From the NCBI GenBank assembly GCA_018336195.1, contig JAGXQV010000166.1, forward strand, positions 1 to 63,645: a stretch of 63,645 bases of DNA, in the 5' to 3' direction. The first letter of the stretch is position 1; each line of letters begins with the position of its first letter. This document shows, piece after piece, positions 25,401-34,227 of the stretch. The notes under the pieces were generated by a model. That model was not told the origin of the DNA and did no database searches. It saw only the letters and a list, made by a program, of their open reading frames with translations. Origin of the DNA: Sulfuricella sp. Lineage in GTDB: Bacteria > Pseudomonadota > Gammaproteobacteria > Burkholderiales > Sulfuricellaceae. The position numbers and the translations under genes are program-made.

Positions 25401-25810
25401 GAGAGTCCATCGTCGAGCAAGCCGCACCCGGCGATTCGCTGTTCCTCATCGCCGAGGGTGTGGCGTCGATCGAAGTCACGGTGGCCGAAACCCAGCAGAC
25501 CATCGAAGTCGACCGCATCGCCGCCGGCGACTTTTTCGGCGAAATGACGCTGCTGACCGGCGAGCCGCGCACGGCAACGGTACGCGCCATCGACCGGGTT
25601 CGGGTGTACGAAATTCCCCGCCAGGCACTCGAACCGTTCCTGGTCAATTCCACCGAGATGACCCGGCAAATCAGCGAAATCATGGCGGGCCGCGTCCTCA
25701 ACCGCCAGACCCGCCTGGATGCGAACGCCGCCTCGTTTGAAAGCGAGCGGCAGAAAATCAGCGGCTCCCTGCTTAGCCGAATCAAGCGCTTCTTTATGAT
25801 TCCCGCGTAG
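22490..25810 (+). CDS. Fusion: periplasmic binding domain, MscS channel and CNB domain
   Basis: 1106 residues. Order: membrane anchor (about 10-30); a Leu/Ile/Val-type periplasmic binding domain at about 38-410 (ALAAPLSGPSARVGAEM, DGGDPGTAAKIAAQI, VGHSLSSTSLAAAPAY); a further periplasmic domain at about 410-600; four membrane segments at about 611-740; the MscS pore helix and beta domain at about 742-930 (LLATSGLVAMIIGLAIQ, NIERPFRTGDWIKIGDWP, NTLVSIPNSKAAENRIENF); and a CNB domain at about 945-1075 with intact cassette FGEMTLLTGEPRTAT. This predicts an inner-membrane channel gated by an outside ligand and an inside cyclic nucleotide as well as tension. One uninterrupted frame with an AGGAATAATTAC leader. 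Confidence 0.92.
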   Translation: MSSSSFPRRWVFAALGVLALSVGAWVVAHWGAENQKNLPGVAIALAAPLSGPSARVGAEMEAAVRAVLDDVNANGGVAGKRIELKVFDDGGDPGTAAKIAAQIAASPDIVAVVGHSLSSTSLAAAPAYQAAGLAAITPAATNPRLTEKHANYFSSIYSDRVQGRFMADYAHLALTARTAVAVVAPGEYAEDLSHAFQEQANRLGMDVRQPLRVTASALNSAEGIRALVDKLRATPVALIALFADQDSAFQIVRALREGGIVSPILGPDSIGSKSFAARFADLPTEIERPGFYLANLFVSAPFIADVSNLEARRLMQRIEHKLGALENWVAPYAYDAAKVIVAALRRSGNDALRHSVLANLQRMKGSGDTLDGAVGPIHFNAGGAAERPVTIGVFQGGLVSSLQQLQLDPVDPNAAPKLKSIVYAGIQPKSFSEIDVHSGEANIAFDIWFRYQGELDLGEIEFDNALKPVRLAKADYETAWNGIQYKRFSVSERFKLNFLGPPRLYPHQMLQIVLHQRLNRDKDVALVPDTLGLPFTAGTKFAGYLMENLKEGGGWRLATAALESHVQYKPTLGDPQFLASQSAMRQQAGFVFSGEIAPDALVLRRRLDFDYVGVIVPFFGLALVALYLARRRPALAGNPRYVFLAYLVLVLATLFTTESALMRQLAVSENRSLIGPALILFDCLWWFVPAWLLNMAINRFVWVPLEAATRQTVPQVVKHFITFLIFALTFFGIVAFVFDRQITSLLATSGLVAMIIGLAIQMNISHIFSGIALNIERPFRTGDWIKIGDWPVGKVVDISWRSTKLETFGNTLVSIPNSKAAENRIENFTYPNIAYRIFVTLHFDLEHDPERLTKLIYDAIRIVKSVDGRERIDFISVEHNEVDEDGQQFLITFDCVNRILQNAQKHAVLVSIYKMLARFGVHPVSSNEKIHGTGIKTLESLLNRIEIFAPLGEQGRAELLRHARPLEFGGGESIVEQAAPGDSLFLIAEGVASIEVTVAETQQTIEVDRIAAGDFFGEMTLLTGEPRTATVRAIDRVRVYEIPRQALEPFLVNSTEMTRQISEIMAGRVLNRQTRLDANAASFESERQKISGSLLSRIKRFFMIPA

Positions 25811-25934
25811 CGCCCGGGAATCGCCGGCGGACCGGTCCGTTAGCGAAAAATCGACCTGACCGGGAATGTCGAGGATTTTCCATTCATCTGCCGACGTCTT
25901 ATGATGATGGGAAACCTTCCAAGAGAACCATTCC

Positions 25935-26597
25935 ATGAACCTGGACTACGGATTGCTCGTCGCCTGCTGGCTGGCTTATTTCACCCTGCATTCCTGGCTG
26001 GCCTCGCTGGCCATGAAGCGCTGGGTAGCGGCGCGCTGGCCGGATTTCATGCCGGCTTACCGGCTGACCTTCAACCTCTTGGCAGTGTTGTTGCTGCTGC
26101 CCATCCTGGTGCTCACCTATAGCCTTCCCGCGCCCTGGTTGTGGCGTTGGGAAGGCGCGGGCGCCTGGCTTGCCAACGGAGTAAGCCTGCTCGCCGTGGC
26201 GGGCGTCATCCTTTCTTCGCGCGGCTACGACATGCGGGAATTCCTGGGGCTGCGCCAGTTGCGCGGCAAGGTGCGTAGCGTGGCGGACCAGGAAAGCTTC
26301 CGCATTTCGGCTTTCCACCGCTATGTGCGCCACCCCTGGTATTTCTTCGCGCTGCTGCTGATCTGGGCGCGCGACATGAACGGCGCGACGCTGCTTTCCA
26401 GCATCCTGCTGACCACTTACTTCATCGTCGGCTCGAAGCTGGAAGAAAAGAAACTGCTGATTTACCACGGCGAAATTTACCGCCGTTACATGGCGCGGGT
26501 AGCGGGATTGGTGCCGTTGCCGGGGCATGTTCTGACGCAGCGGGAAGCGGAAGAATTCTTAGGAAAACAGCTAGAACCCGGTAAGGGGAAACCCTGA
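25935..26597 (+). CDS. Integral-membrane methyltransferase-like protein (PEMT/ICMT family)
   Basis: 220 residues with about five hydrophobic segments. The C-terminal half carries the isoprenylcysteine/phospholipid methyltransferase pattern: FHRYVRHPWYFFALLLIW followed by EEKKLLIYHGEIYRRYMARV, the regions that hold S-adenosylmethionine in that family. The substrate is unknown; related genes are often annotated NnrU-like or isoprenylcysteine carboxyl methyltransferase. ATG at 25935 with AAGAGAACC upstream. A decayed paralogue is present at 3722-3850. Confidence 0.7.
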   Translation: MNLDYGLLVACWLAYFTLHSWLASLAMKRWVAARWPDFMPAYRLTFNLLAVLLLLPILVLTYSLPAPWLWRWEGAGAWLANGVSLLAVAGVILSSRGYDMREFLGLRQLRGKVRSVADQESFRISAFHRYVRHPWYFFALLLIWARDMNGATLLSSILLTTYFIVGSKLEEKKLLIYHGEIYRRYMARVAGLVPLPGHVLTQREAEEFLGKQLEPGKGKP

Positions 26598-26667
26598 CAA
26601 AAATCAAGCATTTTCCCTGAAACATGCTATCATTCCGCCCCATAAAACGGTGCGCTCGCATCCCTCT

Positions 26668-26758
26668 GAAAAAGGCTTACCCGTCCGAAAGGCGGGGACG
26701 CAAAGTCCCAATCTACAGAGCCTCGCTCCATGATTGCGGGATTGCCAGGTTGGGGAAT
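26668..26758 (+). promoter_or_regulatory. Cyclic di-GMP-I (GEMM) riboswitch
   Basis: The aptamer signature is plain: AAAGGCTTACCCGTCCGAAA closing a GAAA-type loop, then GCGGGGACGCAAAGTCC, a second paired region AATCTACAGAGCCTCGCTCC, and GCGGGATTGCCAGGTTGGGG. The GACGCAAAG element and the GCCAGGTT receptor segment are the conserved c-di-GMP-binding parts. It lies about 135 bases before the start of an Aer-like chemoreceptor gene, so c-di-GMP probably controls receptor expression. The expression platform would be in 26759-26885; no classical terminator is obvious there, so control of translation is possible. Confidence 0.85.
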
Positions 26759-26891
26759 AATCCCTGCCCGGAATTTCCCCGCGCCATGCCCAACGCCCGA
26801 CAAATTTTTGTACCCCAAAAAGCTGATGGAGATCGCAGTCAGCCCAAGGTTTCGTCCACAAAAACAACCATTCAGGTTCGGAGGTAGTCGA

Positions 26892-28985
26892 GTGAAGATC
26901 AATTTGCCGGTCACACAAAAAGAAGTCCCTTTCCCCAAGGGAAAATACATTGTTTCCAAAACCGACCTCAAAGGCGCCATCACTTATGCCAACGAAGCAT
27001 TCGTCGAACTGAGCGGCTTTACCCGCGACGAGTTGATCGGCAAGAACCATAACCTGGTACGCCACCCCGACATGCCGCCTCAGGCTTTCCAGTGGCTGTG
27101 GGACACCGTCAAGGAAAACCACCCGTGGACCGGGATCGTCAAGAACCGCGCCAAGAACGGCGACCATTACTGGGTCAGGGCGTTCGTGGTGCCGGTGCGC
27201 AAGAACGACCAGACCATCGGCTACATGTCGGTACGCACCGAACCGTCGCGCGATGAAGTCCGTCAGGCCGAGGAACTTTACAAAAAACTCAACGAGACCA
27301 AGGCCAAGCTCAACACCAAGGGAAGCTGGCTGCAGAACCTCAGCATCAAGGCACGCCTGGCGGCGATTATGGCCGCCATGGCGCTGATGATCGCCGGCGG
27401 GGCGGTGGTCGGAGTGGGCGGCATCGCGATGACCGACCAGGAACTGGAAGCGGCTTACAGCGAACATCTCGAACCCTCGCTGAACGTCGCGACGATGGTC
27501 GAGCTGATGGGCGACAACCGCTCGCAGATGCTGCTCGGCCTGCAGCACGACCCGAGCAGTCCCTTCGTCAAGATGCACGACCACCCGGTCGACAAGCATA
27601 TCGACGCCACCACGAAAAACCGCGAGGTCATGGAACAGGCGCGCGCGGAATACCTGAAACACAACCTCGATCCTGAAGAAAAACGCTTGTCCGACGCCTT
27701 CTTCGCGGCCCGCGACATTTATTCGCAGGAAGGTACCAGCAAGGTGCGCGAGGCTCTCAAGGCGGGCGACTTCCACAGGGCCAACGAGTTGATTCTCACC
27801 AAGATGAATCCCTTGTACAAGGACGTCCAGGAGAAGGCTGCCGCCTTGCAGAAATACATGGTGGATTCAGGGCGACGAGACTACCGGGATGCCCGCCAGC
27901 GCTTCGAACTGATCCGCTTCTTCGGGATCGGTGGGACGCTGGTCGCCATGTTGCTGATTTTCGTGGCAGCGATGTTCCTGATCCGCGCCATCGTCAAACC
28001 GATGTATGAGGCGATCCGCCATTTCGACCACATCTCCCAGGGCGACCTGACCGACGACATTTCCATCGAGGGCCGCGACGAAACCGGCCGGGTGCTGAGT
28101 TCGCTCGCCGCGATGCAGGTGCACCTGAAAGTCATGCTCGACGAAATCCACGTGGCGGCGCGTACCATCGACCAGAAATGCGGGCAACTGCAAGTAGGCA
28201 TGATCGAAGTGGTATCGCAATCCGAAATGCAGCACGACCGCGTGCAAAGCGTGGCTTCCGCCACCGAGGAATTCACCCAGTCGGTGAAAGAGGTTGCGGA
28301 AAGCGCGGTGGGTACCGCCAATGCGGCCACCAGTTCCCAGACCATCGTGCAGAGCAGCCAGGAAAACATGCAAAAGAGCATGGCCTCCACCTCCCGGGTG
28401 GTCGACGCGGTGCAGGGGTCGAGCGCCACCATTGCCGACCTCAACCAAGCAATCCTGAAAATCGGCGCGATCACCCAGACCATCAAGGAAATCGCCGACC
28501 AGACCAACCTGCTGGCCCTCAACGCCGCCATCGAAGCCGCCCGCGCCGGCGAACAGGGACGCGGTTTCGCGGTGGTCGCCGACGAAGTGCGCAAGCTGGC
28601 CGAGCGCACCACCACCAGCACCGTCGACATCAGCGCAATGGTCCAGGAAATCCAGAGCGTCACCCATGCCGCGGTCTCGTCGATGGGCGACGCCGTCCAT
28701 GAAGTGGAAGAAGGCATCGGCATGATGCGCGCCAGCGGCGACAGCCTCAACGAAATCACCGCCACCAGCCGCGAACTCACCGACATGGCCCAGCACATCG
28801 CCGCCGCCGCCCAGCAACAGGCGGTCGCCAGCGAAGAAGTGTCGAGCAACATGGAGCAGGTTGCCTCCCTCATCGAAAGCAACGTCGAAACGGCGCGCCG
28901 CGCCCGTAACGACACCGAAGAACTGGTGCACACCGCCGAGGAACTGGAGCGCTTGATTTCCTACTTTGAAATTATCAAAAAATAG
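26892..28985 (+). CDS. Aer-like methyl-accepting chemotaxis protein with PAS domain
   Basis: 697 residues: Aer-type PAS domain at about 15-120 ([35 protein letters not shown]), which in Aer binds FAD and senses redox or oxygen; membrane segment near 155; a periplasmic helical domain of about 170 residues; a second membrane segment near 345-365; HAMP; and the signalling hairpin with the strongly conserved tip [20 protein letters not shown]. The start is GTG at 26892 because GGAGG lies 7-8 bases upstream and the PAS begins just after; the open frame extends upstream into the riboswitch. No methylation-tether pentapeptide is seen at the C-terminus (ends EIIKK). Confidence 0.93.
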   Translation: MKINLPVTQKEVPFPKGKYIVSKTDLKGAITYANEAFVELSGFTRDELIGKNHNLVRHPDMPPQAFQWLWDTVKENHPWTGIVKNRAKNGDHYWVRAFVVPVRKNDQTIGYMSVRTEPSRDEVRQAEELYKKLNETKAKLNTKGSWLQNLSIKARLAAIMAAMALMIAGGAVVGVGGIAMTDQELEAAYSEHLEPSLNVATMVELMGDNRSQMLLGLQHDPSSPFVKMHDHPVDKHIDATTKNREVMEQARAEYLKHNLDPEEKRLSDAFFAARDIYSQEGTSKVREALKAGDFHRANELILTKMNPLYKDVQEKAAALQKYMVDSGRRDYRDARQRFELIRFFGIGGTLVAMLLIFVAAMFLIRAIVKPMYEAIRHFDHISQGDLTDDISIEGRDETGRVLSSLAAMQVHLKVMLDEIHVAARTIDQKCGQLQVGMIEVVSQSEMQHDRVQSVASATEEFTQSVKEVAESAVGTANAATSSQTIVQSSQENMQKSMASTSRVVDAVQGSSATIADLNQAILKIGAITQTIKEIADQTNLLALNAAIEAARAGEQGRGFAVVADEVRKLAERTTTSTVDISAMVQEIQSVTHAAVSSMGDAVHEVEEGIGMMRASGDSLNEITATSRELTDMAQHIAAAAQQQAVASEEVSSNMEQVASLIESNVETARRARNDTEELVHTAEELERLISYFEIIKK

Positions 28986-29118
28986 GCGAAAGGCAGGGTT
29001 TAGTGTTGAGTGCTTAGTGCTTAGTTAAGGTCGCCGCGCGGAGCACGGCGGTATTATTAAATCCAGGCGCGTAGCGCTTCCGCAACTCAACACTTAACAC
29101 TAAAAACTCAACACTGCC
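28985..29118 (+). repeat. Palindromic dispersed repeat, family 1, copy 5 (diverged)
   Basis: Starts GCGAAAGGCAGGGTTTAGTG and ends ACACTAAAAACTCAACACTG, with the core GTCGCCGCGCGGAGCACGGC. It has the same architecture as the other four copies but more changes. It fills the whole gap between the chemoreceptor stop and the ATG of the PerM-like gene. Confidence 0.75.
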
Positions 29119-30114
29119 ATGTACAACCGACCCGCCGCCCTGACCGCCTCCTACCTGCTTGCCGCCACGGCACTGCTGGTCACCCTCAAACTCAGCCTGT
29201 TGCCGGCGCTGCTCGCCGGCCTGCTGGTCTATCACCTGACCCACGGCATCGCCCCGCGGATTCCGCGCCTCCAGGACAGCGCCGCGCGGATGCTGGTAGT
29301 CGCCCTGATCTCCGCGGTCATGGTGCTGACCCTGATCGCTGCCACCCTCGGCACCCTCTCCTTCACCCGCGCCGACAGCGGCGGTCTGCCCGGCCTACTC
29401 GCCAAAATGGCGGAAATTCTCGAACACTCGCGCAATACATTGCCGCCCACACTGGTCGATTACCTCCCCCAGGACATCGACGAACTGCGCGATAAATCGG
29501 TGGCGATGCTGCGCGAACACGCCGACGAACTGAAAGCCATCGGCAAGGAAACCGCGGTCGGCCTGGTGCACGTCCTGATCGGCATGATCGTCGGCGCCAT
29601 GCTCGCCCTGCATACTCCCAGCGGCCACACCGCCCCGCTTTCAGCGGCGCTGCTGGCGAGATCGGTCCAGTTCAGCCGGGCCTTCCGCGACGTGGTATTC
29701 GCCCAAGGCAAGATCGCCGCCGTCAACGCCTTCCTCACCGCGCTCTATCTCGGCGTCATCCTGCCACTCGCCGGGGTCAAGCTGCCCTTCGTCTTTACGC
29801 TGATCCTGCTCACCTTCGTCACCGGCCTCATCCCGGTGCTCGGCAACATCCTCTCCAACACCGTGATCGTGGTGGTCAGCCTCGGCTATTCGCTCCCCGT
29901 GGCCGGCGCTTCCCTGCTGTTCCTGGTGGTCGTCCACAAGCTCGAATATTTCCTCAATGCCCGCATCGTCGGCTCGCAAATCCACGCCAAGTCCTGGGAA
30001 CTGCTGATCGCCATGCTGACCATGGAGGCCGCCTTCGGCCTCCCCGGCATCGTCGCCGCGCCGGTGTATTACGCCTGGATGAAAGCGGAGTTGCGGGAAA
30101 AAGCCTTGATTTGA
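29119..30114 (+). CDS. AI-2E family (PerM-like) transporter
   Basis: 331 residues with about seven membrane segments: a pair at the N-terminus, one near 65-85, a long amphipathic periplasmic/cytosolic stretch (about 85-150), then the conserved C-terminal block LILLTFVTGLIPVLGNILSN, VVVHKLEYFLNARIVG and GLPGIVAAPVYYAWMK. The family includes PerM permeases and sodium/proton or AI-2 exporters; the substrate here is unknown. The ATG follows directly on a family 1 repeat, so translation signals come from the repeat (no good ribosome binding site seen). Confidence 0.85.
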   Translation: MYNRPAALTASYLLAATALLVTLKLSLLPALLAGLLVYHLTHGIAPRIPRLQDSAARMLVVALISAVMVLTLIAATLGTLSFTRADSGGLPGLLAKMAEILEHSRNTLPPTLVDYLPQDIDELRDKSVAMLREHADELKAIGKETAVGLVHVLIGMIVGAMLALHTPSGHTAPLSAALLARSVQFSRAFRDVVFAQGKIAAVNAFLTALYLGVILPLAGVKLPFVFTLILLTFVTGLIPVLGNILSNTVIVVVSLGYSLPVAGASLLFLVVVHKLEYFLNARIVGSQIHAKSWELLIAMLTMEAAFGLPGIVAAPVYYAWMKAELREKALI

Positions 30115-30117
30115 GGA

Positions 30118-30234
30118 AGCGCTGATTTATTCCGTTCATGGTTCGACCGGGCTCACCACGAACAGAATAAACCAACCAAAATCACCTGGTTGAAGAGCTC
30201 GTCGACAGGGCAAATGGCACAATTTAATCAGCGC
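30118..30234. repeat. Short MITE-like element with AGCGCTGATTTA ends
   Basis: AGCGCTGATTTAT at the left and AATTTAATCAGCGCG at the right are inverted copies. An internal palindrome GTTCGACCGGGCTCACCACGAAC lies near the left end. There is no coding capacity. It begins right after the stop of the PerM-like gene and may act as its 3' hairpin. The rest of the spacer to 30369 shows no gene. Confidence 0.5.
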
Positions 30235-30369
30235 GCCCTTTAAACTTCGCCGCACCTTCCGCCCAGGCGTTGACGCTCTGCCGCAGCCCCCATCGAAGCA
30301 TGAAACAATATTGTTATAAAACGATTTTCCTTTCATGATCGCATTTCCTGCAATTTGAAAGAAAACGCC

Positions 30370-30789
30370 ATGTACTATAGTGAGTTAAGCGAAAATCAAT
30401 TGCGCGTCCATGTCGATACTTGACAGACTTTTGACGCCTACGACGAAGCAAAAAAAGACTCGCTCAACATGCCGGTGGAATGTCCTGGAAAAAGGTGGTG
30501 GGGCACGAATACCTGGCCAAGGTCATCAATCGCGGCGGGGGCAACAAAAGCCTCGGCCTCCGTTCCACGCAGGCCGAAGCGATCCATGCGGAGTTCTACG
30601 CCGGCAAGCAGCGCGCCACCGAGCCTCAAGCAAAGTGCCGAACGTTTTCTTTCATCTCATCCCCGCTTTGGCGGATGGCGGCACGAGTATGTCGCCATCG
30701 CCCCGGAAATCTCCCCGGAACTGCGGGAATCGCTGCTGGAAAGCGGGGTGGTACCGGAGTCGCTACGGGATTTGATACAGGGCTTGTGA
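30370..30789 (+). pseudogene. Decayed gene resembling GSU2403-type nucleotidyltransferase-fold proteins
   Basis: The first frame reads MYYSELSENQLRVHVDT, then an in-frame TGA, then QTFDAYDEAKKDSLNMPVE. It shifts near 30487 to MSWKKVVGHEYLAKVI, NRGGGNKSLGLRS, AEFYAGKQRATE, and shifts back near 30627 to SLKQSAERF. Composite order and motifs recall a conserved family with a YLxxxxAY...W.K.kG.EYL pattern. The final part (APEISPELRESLLESG) may belong to another gene. One nonsense codon and two frameshifts make it a pseudogene. The family assignment is from memory and tentative. Confidence 0.6.
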
Positions 30790-30803
30790 AACGGCGCGGG
30801 TCT

Positions 30804-31463
30804 TTAACCGCGCCGCCCGTCGTTCTCTCGTTGCGCGGTCTTGCTCGGATAGCCCCAAGTATGTTTCCAGGCGCCCAATACCATGTTGGGGTATTCCGCC
30901 TGGCCGAGGCTGCCGTTGTAACGGCCCAGGGCGCGGAACAGGTCGCCTTTTTCGATATCCAGGTAGTGGCGCAGGATGGTGCAGCCGTAGCGCAGGTTGA
31001 TGCGCAGGTGAAAGAGGTTCTGGTCGGGAGCGCCGATTTCCTTGATCCAGAACGGCATGACCTGCATAAAGCCGCGCGCTCCGGCACTGGAAACCGCGTA
31101 TTTCTTGAAACCACTTTCGACCTGGATCAGGCCCAGCACCAGTTGCGGGTCGAGACCGGCGCGAGTGGCCTCGTAGTGGACGGTCTTGAGGAAATCGAGG
31201 CGGGTGGATTGGTCGGGGATGCGTTTTTCCATGCGCCGCGACATGTCGGCCATCCAGGCGTAAGCCTCGGTTTGCGAGGCAAACGCCAGGCGCGGCGCGG
31301 CGCTGTCGCTGACCGCCTTGGATAGCGAAGCGCGCACGCTGGCGGAGAGCGGCTCGTAGGTTTGCGCGCCAGCGTGGGCCGGGCGGGGCAGGCAAACCAC
31401 CAGCACGGCCGCCAGGGCTGCCAATTTTTTCAAGCATTTTCCGAGAGAAGCCAGCCCGACCAT
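30804..31463 (-). CDS. Lytic transglycosylase (SLT domain)
   Basis: 219 residues: signal peptide (LAALAAVLVVCLPRPAHA) and an SLT family 1 domain at about 95-200 with the catalytic Glu in LGLIQVESGFKKYAVSSAGA, then GFMQVMPFW, NLRYGCTILRHYLD and LGRYNGSLG. It cleaves peptidoglycan glycan strands and is predicted to be periplasmic. ATG 31463 has GGAGC 5 bases upstream; earlier in-frame codons lie in the neighbouring gene. It follows the DUF3147-like gene by 10 bases and so probably belongs to the proS transcription unit. Confidence 0.9.
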   Translation of the reverse strand: MVGLASLGKCLKKLAALAAVLVVCLPRPAHAGAQTYEPLSASVRASLSKAVSDSAAPRLAFASQTEAYAWMADMSRRMEKRIPDQSTRLDFLKTVHYEATRAGLDPQLVLGLIQVESGFKKYAVSSAGARGFMQVMPFWIKEIGAPDQNLFHLRINLRYGCTILRHYLDIEKGDLFRALGRYNGSLGQAEYPNMVLGAWKHTWGYPSKTAQRENDGRRG

Positions 31464-31473
31464 CTTTGCTCCG

Positions 31474-31806
31474 CTAGCGAATGAACCGCACCATAAGCCC
31501 ATAGAATAACGCCGTGATGCCGCTGGATGCCAGCAATCCCGTCCAGAATCCCCACCCCAGCCTGATGAACCACGGCAGCAGGAGGAACAAGGCCAGCGAC
31601 GGAACCACCAGCCAGAATACGTTTAACGACAGTTCGGAAATCCTGCCCAGGTCGCCGGTATCCAGATACACCCAGACAAACGCCAGCAACGACGTCACCG
31701 GGATGGACGCCAGCAGCGCCCCCATCAAAGAGCTGCGCTTCGCCGTTTCCGCGATCAACACCACCAGCACCGCGGAGAACAGCACCTTGGCAGCGTAGCC
31801 GATCAT
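31474..31806 (-). CDS. GlpM/DUF3147-like small membrane protein
   Basis: 110 residues with four hydrophobic helices ([71 protein letters not shown]) and the family-typical [10 protein letters not shown] turn. The molecular role is unknown. The ATG at 31806 overlaps the proS stop (ATGA), so it is translationally coupled to proS. Confidence 0.75.
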   Translation of the reverse strand: MIGYAAKVLFSAVLVVLIAETAKRSSLMGALLASIPVTSLLAFVWVYLDTGDLGRISELSLNVFWLVVPSLALFLLLPWFIRLGWGFWTGLLASSGITALFYGLMVRFIR

Positions 31807-33509
31807 TTCAGCTGCGCCTTCAGGCGCGCCACCACTTCTGCCAGGGGCCAAGCGGTGGCTTTCTCGTCGCGGCGTCCCTGGTATTCGACGTTGCCTTCCT
31901 TGAGGCCGCGGTCGCCAATGACAATGCGGTGCGGGATGCCCATCAGTTCGAGGTCGGCGAACATCACGCCGGGGCGCTCGTCGCGGTCGTCCATCAGCAC
32001 TTCGAAACCTGCGGCGGTGAGTTCGGCATAGAGTTGTTCGGCGGTGGCTTTCACCAGTTCGCTGCGGCCCAGTCCGATGGGGGCGATTGCCACCTGGAAG
32101 GGCGCCATCGCCTGCGGCCAGACGATGCCGCGCGCGTCGTGGTTCTGCTCGATGGCGGAGGCGACGATGCGCGACACGCCGATGCCGTAGCAGCCCATTT
32201 CCATGACCTGTTCCTTGCCGTGCTCGTCGAGGTAGGTGCAGTTCATCGCTTCCGAATACTTGGTGCGCAACTGGAAGATGTGGCCGACTTCGATGCCCCG
32301 GCACAGTTCCAGGTTGCCCTTGCCGTCGGGGCTGGGATCGCCCTCCACGACGTTGCGGATGTCCACCACCTCTTTCAATTCCGGCAGGTCGCGGCCGAAA
32401 TTGACGCCGGTAAGGTGATAGCCGTCCTCGTTGGCGCCGCACGCGAAATCGGCCATTGCCGCCACAGCGCGGTCGGCGATGACGGGAATATTCAAGCCGA
32501 CCGGACCGATGGAACCGACCGAGCAGCCCACGGCGGCACGGATCGCGGCATCGGCGGCGAAAGTCACATCCCCGCCCAACTGGATCAGCTTGCCGGCCTT
32601 GACCTCGTTCAACTGGTGGTCGCCGCGCAACAGCAGCGCGACCAGGCCGTCACGGCCTTCGACGATCAGGGTCTTGACGGTTTGCGAGGCGGGCACCTTG
32701 AGGAAAGCACTCACTTCTTCGATGCTGTGCTTGCCCGGCGTATGGACCTTTTCCATGGCCTGGCTCGGCGCGGGGCGGGGCGCGGCGGGAGAAACCGCTT
32801 CGGCCAACTCGATGTTGGCAGCGTAATCGGAAGCCGGGCAAAAAGCGATGGCGTCTTCGCCGGAATCCGCCAGGACGTGAAACTCATGCGAGCCGGTGCC
32901 GCCGATGGCGCCGGTATCCGCCGCGACGGCGCGAAATTGCAGACCGAGACGGGTAAAGATGCGGCTGTAGGTTTCGTGCATGACCTGATAGGTTTGTTGC
33001 AAGCTGGCGAAATCGCTGTGGAAGGAATAAGCGTCCTTCATGATGAATTCGCGGGCGCGCATCACGCCGAAACGCGGGCGGATTTCGTCGCGGAACTTGG
33101 TCTGGATCTGGTAGAAGTTGATCGGCAACTGGCGGTAGCTCTTGATCTCGCGACGCGCCAGGTCGGTGATGACTTCCTCATGAGTGGGACCGAAGCAGAA
33201 ATCGCGGTCATGGCGGTCCTTGATTTTGAGCATCTGCGGGCCGAACACTTCCCAGCGCCCGGTTTCCTGCCACAGTTCGGCGGGGATCACCGCCGGCATC
33301 AGCACTTCGACCGCGCCGCTGCGGGTCATTTCCTCGCGAACCACATTCTCCACCTTGCGCAGAATGCGCAGGCCCAGCGGCATCCAGGTGTACAGGCCGC
33401 TGCCGAGGCGCTTGATAAGACCGGCACGCAGCATCAATCGGTGGCTGACCAGCTCCGCTTCGGCGGGAGCTTCCTTGAGGGTGGAGACGAAAAACTGGGA
33501 AACGCGCAT
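31803..33509 (-). CDS. proS: Prolyl-tRNA synthetase, bacterial type with editing insertion
   Basis: 568 residues, the normal size for the bacterial type. Class II motifs are present: motif 1 around [20 protein letters not shown], motif 2 [19 protein letters not shown], and motif 3 [18 protein letters not shown]. Between motifs 2 and 3 is the YbaK-like editing (INS) domain ([16 protein letters not shown] region, about 240-375) that clears Ala-tRNA(Pro). The C-terminal anticodon-binding domain starts near 470. The start is ATG 33509 ([19 protein letters not shown]); the open frame upstream is not conserved. It charges tRNA(Pro); one such tRNA lies at 47143. Confidence 0.97.
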   Translation of the reverse strand: MRVSQFFVSTLKEAPAEAELVSHRLMLRAGLIKRLGSGLYTWMPLGLRILRKVENVVREEMTRSGAVEVLMPAVIPAELWQETGRWEVFGPQMLKIKDRHDRDFCFGPTHEEVITDLARREIKSYRQLPINFYQIQTKFRDEIRPRFGVMRAREFIMKDAYSFHSDFASLQQTYQVMHETYSRIFTRLGLQFRAVAADTGAIGGTGSHEFHVLADSGEDAIAFCPASDYAANIELAEAVSPAAPRPAPSQAMEKVHTPGKHSIEEVSAFLKVPASQTVKTLIVEGRDGLVALLLRGDHQLNEVKAGKLIQLGGDVTFAADAAIRAAVGCSVGSIGPVGLNIPVIADRAVAAMADFACGANEDGYHLTGVNFGRDLPELKEVVDIRNVVEGDPSPDGKGNLELCRGIEVGHIFQLRTKYSEAMNCTYLDEHGKEQVMEMGCYGIGVSRIVASAIEQNHDARGIVWPQAMAPFQVAIAPIGLGRSELVKATAEQLYAELTAAGFEVLMDDRDERPGVMFADLELMGIPHRIVIGDRGLKEGNVEYQGRRDEKATAWPLAEVVARLKAQLK

Positions 33510-34227
33510 GTCGAAATCTTTCAAGCAGTCCAGAAAGGGCGCAATTCTACCGGTTTTTCTGTTTACAAACAGCTTTTTAACCGTAAAGACGCATAAGACA
33601 CAACGAGGACATGAAGACAAATCAGTAAGTTGCCTCACATCCATGTCTCTCGCCAAACCACTAACCGATTGCCGGGCCTGCTACTGCAATAACTTTGCGC
33701 CAGTGAGCCTTTACGATTTTTGAAGTGCCATTTTGTGAATATCCGGCGTTCCGCCTCTCCAGCCTGCAAAAAAGGCAATCATCCAAAACATTCTGAGAAC
33801 AAACTCAACGGGAAACCAATGGAACGCTACCTGATGCCTGCTTCTTGCTTTGTTTTTCCTTACCCATGGTTGCTCTCCTGAAAAGTAATGCATCCGCGAA
33901 CGCATGATGCGGGCTTCACTATAGGCCGATGCGAGAGAAGTAACTGATTGACCGAAAAAAAAATGTCGAAACCTAACTGGACGGAACGAGGATGGATAAT
34001 AAATCGCCCCCTGGAGCATCGGTGACCAGCCGCTCAAAATCCCCACGGATTTTCCCTCAACTTAGCGGTATTGAGTTTAAGGACGAACTTCAAGCACTAA
34101 CTTTTCAGCCGATGCGGAAAAAGCATTTTGGAATAATGCCCTTTGGGGTCCGCCCCAAGAAACCGCCGCCCCCTTTGATTGCCATTTCCGGGATAATGTC
34201 GGCTTTTCACAGTTTCTTCCGAGGAAC
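33510..34227. other. Long gene-poor spacer upstream of proS
   Basis: About 720 bases with lower GC than its flanks. Nothing beyond one 20-codon frame with a good ribosome binding site (33805-33867) and a small hairpin TTGGGGtccgCCCCAA at 34143-34158 was found. The proS promoter should lie here, but no convincing -35/-10 pair was settled on. Confidence 0.4.
33805..33867 (-). CDS. Possible 20-residue basic microprotein
   Basis: The frame MGKEKQSKKQASGSVPLVSR is preceded by AGGAG seven bases before the ATG, which is a strong ribosome binding site for an otherwise empty region. The lysine-rich start resembles small basic proteins, but the sequence may be the broken 5' end of a longer gene. Conservation is unknown. 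Confidence 0.25.
   Translation of the reverse strand: MGKEKQSKKQASGSVPLVSR

Noticed and set aside
30480..31325. Plus-strand 281-codon frame across the pseudogene and the transglycosylase
   Set aside because: Only its first ~45 codons are meaningful (middle frame of the pseudogene); the rest is antisense to the SLT gene.
31929..33596. Long plus-strand open frame opposite proS
   Set aside because: It is a high-GC antisense shadow; proS on the minus strand has all synthetase motifs.
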